From Plotosus lineatus (Eukaryota > Chordata > Actinopteri > Siluriformes > Plotosidae): 64,000 nucleotides of DNA. The position numbers were made by a program, and so were the translations under genes. Positions 56,934 to 64,000 of this stretch are shown piece after piece. Below the pieces are notes generated by a model that saw only the letters and a program-made list of their open reading frames with translations, did not search any database and was not told the DNA's origin. Position 1 is the first letter of the stretch, and the number at the start of each line of letters is the position of its first letter. The stretch is taken from NCBI GenBank assembly GCA_024760905.1, contig CM045745.1, positions 7,302,782-7,366,781 on the forward strand. Direction: 5' to 3'.

Positions 56934-57535
56934 CAGTGCTTCTCAATTATTTTCTGTTACGCCCCCCCTAGCAAGAAGAAAACAATTCGCGCCCCCCCAC
57001 CACCCACTTTCCGCCGCAACTATAAATTATAACTTTTTTCTATAATATAGTTACAGGTATATCTGTTCATTATATCGTATCCTTGTTAACATAAAACAAA
57101 AAGAAAGAGATATAGTTCAACTTACAAGAATAACTATTTTTAGACACAGCAAACATACCGGTCTTTGCTCGCCTCCCACTGTAGTCACGGTGAAGCCAAA
57201 CGCTACATATGCGTCATCATATTTGCTGACTCGATATCTACGTTTCTCACCGCCTTTCTTTTCATCCCTGTTAAAAATTTCTTCATGTTGTGAGGGTGTG
57301 TGTACTGCACTACACATCGCCAGCTCGTAGCAAAACAAACCTACACTGTAGAGTTAATACTCGCTGCGCACAATGGGCAATGAGGGCGCCACTGCCAACT
57401 ACTGGAGTGGATGTGCAATTACACTTTCTTGTAGTACGGCGGAAAAAAAGCATGTTCTCCTGGGTCACACGCGCCCCCCTCAGCATCCCATCGCGCCCCC
57501 CCAGGGGGGCGCGCCCCACTATTTGAGAAGCACTG
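56934..57535 (-). mobile_element. hAT transposon 2 with perfect 8-bp target duplication
   Basis: The ends CAGTGCTTCTCAATTATT and ATTTGAGAAGCACTG are inverted, flanked by GATTAAAT at 56926-56933 and 57536-57543. It carries the zinc-finger start of a hAT transposase on the minus strand and is otherwise internally deleted. Confidence 0.93.
57117..57338 (-). pseudogene. hAT transposase N-terminal (BED-like zinc finger start) relic
   Basis: Encodes KKGGEKRRYRVSKYDDAYVA, then FGFTVTTVGGEQRPVCLLCL. This matches the start of hAT transposases (KRKYDE-YL-YGF------G---PQCV-C). The first Cys pair is kept; the His pair and catalytic domain are lost. Confidence 0.8.
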
Positions 57536-57596
57536 GATTAAATATACGGGATTTTGGAACACTGCTCTAATCTAATTAGTGGATTGAAATTAATTA

Positions 57597-58074
57597 CAGA
57601 CGCTCCACAACTTAGGTTTTTAATTGGTTCCGGACGGCTGAACGTAAGTTGAAAGTGAACGTAAGTTGTTACAGTGACGTATGTCGCTCATACTGTGCTA
57701 TACATCCATAAATACGATTACCGTATCTCATAAAACACCCCTAAATCAATTATTATAAACATAACATTGTAAAATAATATCAAATATATCAAATAATATG
57801 AACATTAATTTCAAATAAGTCACTTATTTATACCGAGTTACTTTAAATGAGGCTTAAAACAGCCAATCAACGCTGTTTTATATATATATTATACACACAC
57901 ACACACACACTCAGTCTGTAGTTTGTAAACAATGAATGCAGCGTCATTGCGTCATTAGGTCAGCGTACTACATTGGTAGTCTAAACTCAAAATTTTACTT
58001 TTTTTTCCGGGGGGCGGGGGTAAAATCGGGGGAAAAAAAAACGGATGAACGTAAGTCGGGGAGCATCTCTATTG
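57597..58074. mobile_element. Element Z copy 2 (Tigger-like MITE)
   Basis: CAGACGCTCCACAACTTAGG after TA at the left, and cgtaagtcggggagcatct near the right end. The interior is collinear with copy 1 (ccgtatctcataaaacaccc, aaaacagccaatcaacgc) with a (TA)n/(CA)n insertion. Confidence 0.78.
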
Positions 58075-58191
58075 TAAATCTATTTAACCTTGTATAATAT
58101 GAAAATATGTTAATATTAGAATATATTTCATGTTTTCTACATTGTATATTGGCCACTTTTAACTATAAAAGTATTGTTGATGTCTTTACAG

Positions 58192-58227
58192 ACAATGTAG
58201 TCGCACCAGCATCTTTTCAACCTTTTG
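58192..58227 (+). CDS. asph: Candidate ASPH micro-exon (DNVVAPASFQPF)
   Basis: A 36-bp phase-1 exon between ttgatgtctttacAG and GTTAGT, encoding DNVVAPASFQPF. It continues the acidic/proline stalk and precedes two near-identical 30-bp exons. Confidence 0.55.
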
Positions 58228-58458
58228 GTTAGTAATATTTTCTGTTTCTACTTTTGATTTTTCATTGAACAGGAAAATATTTAATTTAAACATCAGTCGT
58301 TTTTATACATTTGTATTGTATCGCAATATCGGTTAATTTAATGTGACAATTGAACACAGGCTTGCTGAAGAAATGGAAAAATATCGATGCTAACTTAGCA
58401 TGATTGTTAATATTCATATTGTATTATATGATTAACTCGTTTATATCTTTTCATCCAG

Positions 58459-58488
58459 ACTCACAAGGAAGCATTGACAGCAGTAGAG
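58459..58488 (+). CDS. asph: Duplicated 30-bp ASPH micro-exon, copy 1 (DSQGSIDSSR)
   Basis: The acceptor atcttttcatccAG and donor GTGAGA bound 30 bp, phase 1 at both ends, encoding DSQGSIDSSR. The exon and the start of its downstream intron match exon 58748-58777 at most positions, so the pair arose by tandem duplication. Confidence 0.65.
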
Positions 58489-58747
58489 GTGAGATTCCTG
58501 TGTGACACAGACACATACACTCTATTTAATAGTATTTAGTGATTTAATTAAACATTATTTATTTAATTATGATGATGTACTATTTATGCATAATAATAAT
58601 AATAATAATAATAATAATGCTTCAAGCTATTTAAGTAGTGTTATTAGGCTTTATTATTACAAGTCATAATTAGTTTTTTTCAGAATCAGTTATAGTTGCT
58701 TTACCCTTCAGTTGGAAGTAACTGCTGTCATTTTAATTTTTTTTCAG

Positions 58748-58777
58748 ACTCACAAGAAGGCATTGACAGCACTGGAG
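58748..58777 (+). CDS. asph: Duplicated 30-bp ASPH micro-exon, copy 2 (DSQEGIDSTG)
   Basis: The acceptor tttttttcAG and donor GTAAGA bound 30 bp encoding DSQEGIDSTG, phase 1 at both ends. It is the sister of 58459-58488. A hAT element inserts about 70 bp after the donor. Confidence 0.65.
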
Positions 58778-58848
58778 GTAAGATTTCTGTGGGTTTTATG
58801 TAAAACATAAGTAAAGATTTTCAGCTCTCTACTTAAGTTTCTTTAATT

Positions 58849-59520
58849 CAGGGGTCGGGAACCTATGGCCCGCAAGCCAGATGTGGCTCTTTTGATGACT
58901 GTATCTGGCTCTCATATAAATCAGGTGGCCTTTATTAACAGAATAACGAATACATAATTTCACTGTCATTCAAATAAAAATACAAAAAAAGCCATCAAAT
59001 AAAACAAAAACAGATGAATAAATCTTGTGCATTTAAATATATACATCTATTTACAATGCCAAGTCTCTGTGGCGCGCAGGGGAGAGCCAATCCTTTCTGT
59101 ACTCCAGTGTGTGGGCGGGTCTGATACCATGAAACTCGAATTTTATTGGATTATAACAACAGCCACAGACTGTGTGGGTTGTTTTTGAGTAAAGGGGTAA
59201 ATTTCCTTGTTTTTTATCTGCTCATTTGCACGAAGCCAAGCACAGCTGGCAAGCAAACACAAATGGACAGACATGGAAAAACCCCAACCCGCAGACCAGC
59301 TGATTGCCAAAACTTGGGATGCGCTTCCTATCAGTCCTGTCGTATTGACCATATTTGGCTCCACATATGCCCGCAAGCAGTCCTTCTCACCTGAAAAACA
59401 TCAAGACCAACCTGCAGTCACGTTTAACAGATGGAAGCCTAAACGCCTGCATGAAGCTGAATCTCAGCATGTATCAACCAGACTACAAAGCCATCAGCAA
59501 CACCAGAAGTCGCATTAATA
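58849..59520 (+). mobile_element. hAT transposon 1, copy 2, truncated and in the opposite orientation
   Basis: Starts CAGGGGTCGGGAACCTATGG, the reverse complement of the right end of copy 1. It carries the transposase C-terminus on the + strand (HMPASSPSHLKNIKTNLQSR, then LTDGSLNACMKLNLSMYQPD). The last ~210 bp and far end are missing where a LINE B fragment begins. Confidence 0.85.
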
Positions 59521-59524
59521 GTAA

Positions 59525-59650
59525 TAAGTCTTCTTCTTCTTCTTTTCCTTTCGGCTGTTCCCTTCAGGGGTCGCCACAGCAAATGAACTGCCTCCATCTC
59601 ACCCTATCTTCTGCATCTTCTACACTTACACCAACTACCTTCATGTCCGC
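59525..59650 (-). mobile_element. LINE B 3'-end fragment
   Basis: Minus-strand sequence ending gtggcgacccctgaagggaa-cagccgaaaggaaa, preceded by the C-terminal coding block (caccatctc-type). Cut by the SINE A at about 59650. Confidence 0.8.
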
Positions 59651-59850
59651 CTGAGATGGTGAGAGTTTCATGTAAAAGAACCATTGCTGACTTTCGACAA
59701 GAGTAGCTGCATAGCCGTCATCATGTTTCCACCCTGCGATGGTCTGGCGAGCTGTCCAGGGTTTACTTTGCCCTTACCCGGAGTCAGCTGGGATGGGCAC
59801 CAGCCTCCCCGCGACCCGGATTAGGATAAAGTGGTTACAGAAAATGAATC
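59650..59850 (+). mobile_element. SINE A copy, 5'-truncated, between two LINE B fragments
   Basis: Starts in the core (gatggtgagagtttcatgta) and ends attaggataaagtggttaca. It lies between two LINE B fragments of the same strand. Confidence 0.78.
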
Positions 59851-59857
59851 TTCTTTT

Positions 59858-60300
59858 CCTTTTCGAATTTTCCCTTCAGGGGTCGCCACAGCAAATCATC
59901 TGCCTCCATCTCACCCTATCCTCTGCATCTTCCACTTTTACTCCAACTACCTTCATGTCCTGCTTCACCACATCTGTAAATCTTCTCTTTGGTCTTCCTC
60001 TAGGCCTTCTGCCTGGTAGTTCCAACCTCAGCATCCTACTACCAATATACTCACTATCCCTACTGTTTCTAAACCATACAACATCGCTGGCCTCATCACC
60101 GTCTTGTACACTTTTCCCTTCATTCTTGCCGATACTCTCCTATCACACATCACACCGGACACTTTTCTCCATCCATTCCAACCTGCCTGCACACGCTTCA
60201 TCACCTCTTTTCCACACTCTTCATTCTGGATTGTTGAGCCTAAGTACTTAAAATCCTCCACCTTCCTTATCTCTGCCCCCTTTATTAACAAATAAAGTTG
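59858..60300 (-). mobile_element. LINE B fragment, 3' coding end
   Basis: The minus strand encodes GAEIRKVEDFKYLGSTIQN, then RVSARMKGKVYKTVMRPAML, with the 3' end ggcgacccctgaagggaaa. Internally deleted relative to copies 1 and 2. Confidence 0.85.
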
Positions 60301-60321
60301 GAGTGGTCCAGCATTTACCAC

Positions 60322-60484
60322 TTTCTTCTTCTTTTCTTTTCGGCTTTTTCCCATTTCTCGGGAGTCGCCACAGTGAATCATCTGATTCGCACATTTGATT
60401 TGGCATAGGTTTTTACGTCGGATGCCCTTCCTGTCACAACCCTTTTAGCAAGGGACAGAAACACGCTGACGGCTTTGCAGCCTG
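60322..60484 (-). mobile_element. SINE B copy 7, 5'-truncated
   Basis: LINE B-derived tail (gtcgccacagtgaatcatct, aagggcatccgacgtaaaaa in reverse) plus the last bases of the core. Confidence 0.83.
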
Positions 60485-61366
60485 TTCAAATTCCTTTGAA
60501 CAACAATTAAAACCCGTTTAGGGACTAAAAGTAACCAAGTGACTAAGTGCTGCTGCAGGTGTTACTTCGTCCCATTTTATTGTTGTTATTATTATTATTT
60601 TATTATTATTATATTATTTTTTTTAATTATTTTTATTATAATATTATTATATTATATATTTTCATTATTATTATATATTTATTTGGGTTTTATTTTTATT
60701 ATAATTATCATTATTATTATTATTCATCGTTGCCGCGCATCATTAAGTCATTAAATTAAAAAAGTTTTTTAAGGCCCTTAAAAGTTACAGGGATGACAAC
60801 AGCAAAATATATTTTCAGCTGAACTTTAGTGTGGGGTGGGGGTGGGGGTATGGGAGCGGGGTCCAGGGTGGAGCCTGTTTGCTATCTACAGTTGGTCAAC
60901 ATATTATCTAATGCATAGACTAATTGGAATATAATTATTTGTATACATATATGTGCTGTATTTACAATATAATATATACACAGAATTGAGAAATAGGTCA
61001 ACCATGGCTCGATGCTTTGTGTTGTATAAATGAAAGATGAAAAAATATATACAAATATTTTCTGTCAACCACTTTATAAATTTATGAAACATCTTCAACT
61101 GACTGTCCCAGCCTGCTAGTTACTAATTAATGTTGAGATACTACTCAGGTAAATAACAACGACAGTGTATTAATTTATATGACAACCATCACCGTTGTAT
61201 TGAGTATTTTCAAATTGAATACGAATTACTTACGTTAGGCTGCAAATTAAAAAAAAAAAAATTAAAGTAAAATTCCCATACATATTAAACTGTTATTATC
61301 AACAATTCAAGTAAGTTTATCACACAATAATTTTACCAATACAAATTACTTTTATTAAGTTACATT
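60485..61366. other. AT-rich intron sequence
   Basis: (ATT)n-type low-complexity DNA at 60575-60725, a G-rich run at 60830-60860, otherwise unique. Part of 61100-61366 may belong to the transposon that follows. Confidence 0.5.
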
Positions 61367-61790
61367 TCAATGGGATTGAATGTAATCTAAACAAAATAAA
61401 TATTTCGTAACTCCCTCTGAGTGCGCTTGTCTGTCGGCCATAAGTGCGATACATCCGTGAGATCCATAATTGATCAGGTCATTGCAATAAACACACAAGG
61501 CCTTGTCGGCGATGTCAGATTTCTTTATGAAACTCGCCAAAGATTCCGATACGTTCTGAGTCTGTTTGTCGATTTTCACCTCAAATTTCACAAACTTCTC
61601 TAGCCATTCCCACTTAAACTTATTCTTAACATCCTTATCTATTTCTGACATGCGGGAATCCTCTTCTTTCATTAACATTTGCACCATTTTAAACACAACA
61701 TGCTGCCATTTGCATTGAGCCGAGTCACTTTACATTAAGCTTAAAACAGCCAATCAGCAAGCGGCTTACAATATATGAGGCGCGCCACCG
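61367..61790 (-). pseudogene. Coding relic of an uncharacterised transposon related to element Z
   Basis: A 109-residue minus-strand frame (61367-61696) reads MSEIDKDVKNKFKWEWLEKF, KQTQNVSESLASFIKKSDIA, ALCVYCNDLINYGSHGCIAL. It has a Cys-x2-Cys pair followed by a possible His, so a degenerate zinc finger is likely. The flank at 61715-61760 (gagccgagtcactttacatt, aaaacagccaatcagc) matches the interior of element Z, and the NKFKWEWLEK motif recurs in element Y. Family unknown to me. Confidence 0.6.
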
Positions 61791-62391
61791 AAAGTAGACG
61801 CTTGTAGCAAGTTCACTTGCTTGTGCTTGAGACACAAGCCTTACTTGTGTCTACTTGAGTACACAGCTAACACAGAGTACACACTTACTTAGGTGAAAAA
61901 AAGGAATAAGGAGAGCAGTGCTATGTTTACTAATTAAGCTAGCTAGTGCACATGTAAACAGAGTACAAAAATAAAAACTTCCATTTTAACAGACACCGCC
62001 CACATACTTCCGTACAATAGTTACATTGGCATTGACGTGCTGAAATGCATACTCAGCTTACACAGAGTACACACTTACTTGTGTCTACTTGAGTACCCAG
62101 CCTTCACTTGCTCACTTGAAAGATCGGAAGTCCAGATAAGCCACACTTTGTCTCAAGCACAAGCAAGTGAACTTGCCAGAAGTGCCCCTATACCCCCCAA
62201 AAAATTTTCTCTTCAGATTTAGACAATTCACAGAAATGACAAATTTGAGATATAAACCGTGTAATTCCATGTATCCGCAGAAAATTGTCATCCCAGAAGT
62301 CAGTAAATCTCAATTTTCCATTATTAAAAGTCATTTAAATGAGGGGGGGCAAAACAACGAATCTGGTAGAATGTTTAAATGTTTTAATAGA

Positions 62392-62423
<32 letters not shown>

Positions 62424-62800
62424 ACGTGCGCGCGTGCATGCGTGCGTGTGTGTGCGTGTGTGTGTGTGTGTGGCTCTTCGTCTCTATGCATTATGTAGTA
62501 CATGTCGGGAATGCTCGGAATCGGCTTGCATACGCTGGAATATGCGTGTATAAGAAGGTTGGCGAATTTGCACACGTGCGTAATGTAGACATTGCAAATG
62601 GCTGTACTCATGTGTGAAACTGTGTCGTATATGTCGTAATAGTGTATTAATTGTATTGCTGAACAGTAATATTGATGTTATGCTGCAGAAACATTAATTT
62701 TACATGCTGTTTTTTAAGCAGTGTTAAGTTGATGTGCTGTCAAACATTCACGTTCAGTAACACACTCAGTCACTGTTTATTGAACTGCTGAACATTAAAA
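61791..62800. other. Intron with duplicated 'cttgctca-cttgaaagatcgg' block and (GT)n
   Basis: 61800-62170 holds imperfect direct and inverted repeats of acttgtgtctacttgagtac. It also has cttgaaagatcggaagtc, which recurs downstream of element Y copy 3 at about 20010. A (GT)n tract lies at 62393-62471. No exon is supported. Confidence 0.5.
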
Positions 62801-62802
62801 AA

Positions 62803-63603
62803 AACTGTATTTTCTGAACTATAAGTCACACTTTTTTTCATACTTTGGCTGAAGCTGCGACTTAAACTCCAGAGTGACTTATATGTGAAATTATTAAATA
62901 TAATTCTCTTTGTCATCATAATAAACATAATTTCAAGTTTGTTATTTTTACACTCATAACCACAAGAGGGCACTGCAGGCGTGAGTACCAGTACCTGCTC
63001 ATTCACCACTGAAGAAATGTCCCCCAAAAATCCTATTCTGTGGATTAGAAGCTGCAAGTAGTGGAATATGCAGCAGAAAATGGTAATCGATCAGCAGAAA
63101 CAAAGTTTGGAGTTAACGAGAAGCTTGTAAGGAATTGGGGAAAAGTGGAGATTACTGTATTGTTAGAATGAAGGAAAAAAAAGCTAATCATGGGCTAAAG
63201 GCTAATCATGGGCTAAAATCTAGATGGCCACAGGGCCACAGCTAGAAGAACGAGTTCGCACATGGGGGTTTGAGCAACGTGCTGCAGGGAGAGTCTTGTC
63301 AACAGTGAAGTTGCGTCTCCACCTCCAGGTAGTTGTCATGGAGATGAATATAAATGACTTTGCGTGAGGACTTTCTTGGTGTTTCCGCTTCATGCAAGGC
63401 AACCGCCTCTCTTATCAGAGCGAGGACCACAACGTCACATAAACTACCAGCAGATTTCCAAGCCATGGTAGACAGTTTTCAGGAATTTGCGACTTATAGT
63501 CCAGTGCGACTTATATATGGGTTTTCTTCTTGTTGTTCTTCATTATGCATTTTTTGCCAATGCGACTTGTACTCCGGAGCGAAATAGTTCGGAAAATACG
63601 GTA
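62803..63603 (+). mobile_element. Element T: pogo-type transposon with transposase relic
   Basis: Left end ctgtattttctgaactataa and right end gttcggaaaatacggta are inverted. These are the common fish ends of the type ACCGTATTTTCCGGACTATA. The + strand encodes VEYAAENGNRSAETKFGVNE followed by KLVRNWGKVE (63071-63160), and later RARTTTSHKLPADFQ (63420-63464). Both match the N-terminal helix-turn-helix and CENP-B-like region of pogo transposases. Frameshifts and stops separate them. Confidence 0.85.
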
Positions 63604-64000
63604 ATGTTATTTTGTCAAAGAGACAGAACATTGATGTTTTCATTTACCTTTGGGTGGTGTTACCAGACATTCACATTCAGTAATAAACTCAGTGACTTTA
63701 TTTTGTTTAACAACATTTAAAATGATATATGTTGCCAAAATTATATTATTTTACCAAAGACACATTCAGTTGATGCTTTGACAGGATTCAGTATGTGAAC
63801 TATTCCTTAATGTATAATGCTTGACACATGTATTAGTATTAGTATTGAGTATTTTCTTGCCAAACATTCAATATGTGCCAACTATTGATTGAAGGTTTTT
63901 TAAAGCCTTGTCTTGACTGGTTGTCAATTAAATAAGATGTCAAATATTGAAATTTTGCTTCCTAAGTCATGTTTAACAGTTTTGACTGATTCATACTCAG
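63604..64000. other. Last intron segment, ending in a possible 3' splice site
   Basis: AT-rich unique sequence. The final bases, gttttgactgattcatactcAG, read like an acceptor, so an exon may begin at the first base after the window. Confidence 0.35.

Larger units (their letters stand above)
2988..64000 (+). other. asph: ASPH (aspartate beta-hydroxylase / junctin / junctate) locus, 5' and middle part
   Basis: In vertebrates this locus makes several ER/SR membrane proteins from one gene. They share a cytosolic N-terminus, a single membrane anchor and a luminal part, which is either a short charged tail (junctin, junctate) or the Fe(II)/2-oxoglutarate hydroxylase. Here two diagnostic exons (9352-9501 and 20741-20812) match the membrane segment and the EF-hand-like segment. 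Eleven or so further candidate exons follow on the same strand, nearly all bounded by phase-1 introns. The catalytic domain is not in the window and should lie downstream. The last bases (ending CAG at 64000) look like a 3' splice site, so another exon may start just past the end. Identity rests on exons 2-3; the other exons are inferred from splice sites, phase and composition. Confidence 0.88.

Noticed and set aside
63281..63326. Exon-like segment between acAG and GTAGTT
   Set aside because: It is inside the element T transposase relic, and its length and phase do not fit the chain of phase-1 exons.

Overview
The window is vertebrate DNA, almost certainly from a ray-finned fish. It has GT-AG introns, very high transposon content (LINEs, tRNA-derived SINEs, hAT, Tc1-like and pogo/Tigger-type DNA transposons) and long (GT)n, (AT)n and (GTGTCC)n tracts. 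There are no bacterial-style genes.

One host gene is recognisable and seems to run on the + strand through most of the window. It is the aspartate beta-hydroxylase / junctin / junctate locus (ASPH). Two exons are diagnostic. Exon 9352-9501 encodes a short cytosolic stretch, then the signal-anchor membrane segment and the conserved WFDLVEYDNVVG. Exon 20741-20812 encodes the EF-hand-like loop DADADGDFDVED followed by DAKVLLG. A plausible first coding exon lies at 3014-3059. A chain of small lysine- or acid-rich exons follows (30109, 35142, 38966, 43448, 49368, 56085, 58192, 58459, 58748). Nearly all are flanked by phase-1 introns and have lengths divisible by three, so they can be skipped or duplicated without breaking the frame. 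Two exons end in a stop codon with a nearby AATAAA: a giant one (43882-46000) and a short one (50958-51073). They would end junctin-like isoforms before the downstream hydroxylase exons, which lie beyond the window.

The most striking feature is exon 43882-46000. It begins as ordinary charged coiled-coil sequence. It then becomes about fifty copies of a 10-residue unit (ERLAKEKAEQ/K) encoded by a 30-bp tandem repeat. The result is a roughly 700-residue KEKE-type tail predicted to lie in the ER/SR lumen. A 2-nt excess near 44990-45005 breaks the frame; it is either an assembly error or a real truncation.

Layout: 1-3000 upstream DNA with a Tigger-like MITE, a SINE and a possible muscle-type promoter. 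3060-9351 intron 1 with nested transposons and LINE A copy 1. 9502-20740 intron 2 with nested Tigger-like elements, LINE B copy 1, and an inverted repeat. 20813-30108 intron 3 with paired inverted SINEs and LINE A copy 2 inside a Tigger-like element. 30151-43447 small exons, LINE B copy 2, a 1-kb minisatellite, a hAT element and a Tigger relic. 43448-51100 the repeat exon and second terminal exon. 51100-64000 LINE A copy 3, further exons, two hAT elements and a pogo-type relic.

The repeats also carry a story. One tRNA-derived SINE head is joined to three different 3' tails. One tail matches both the 5' UTR and the 3' end of LINE B, so the SINE appears to have captured an internally deleted LINE. 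Labels such as LINE A/B/C, SINE A/B/C and elements S-Z are local names used only here.
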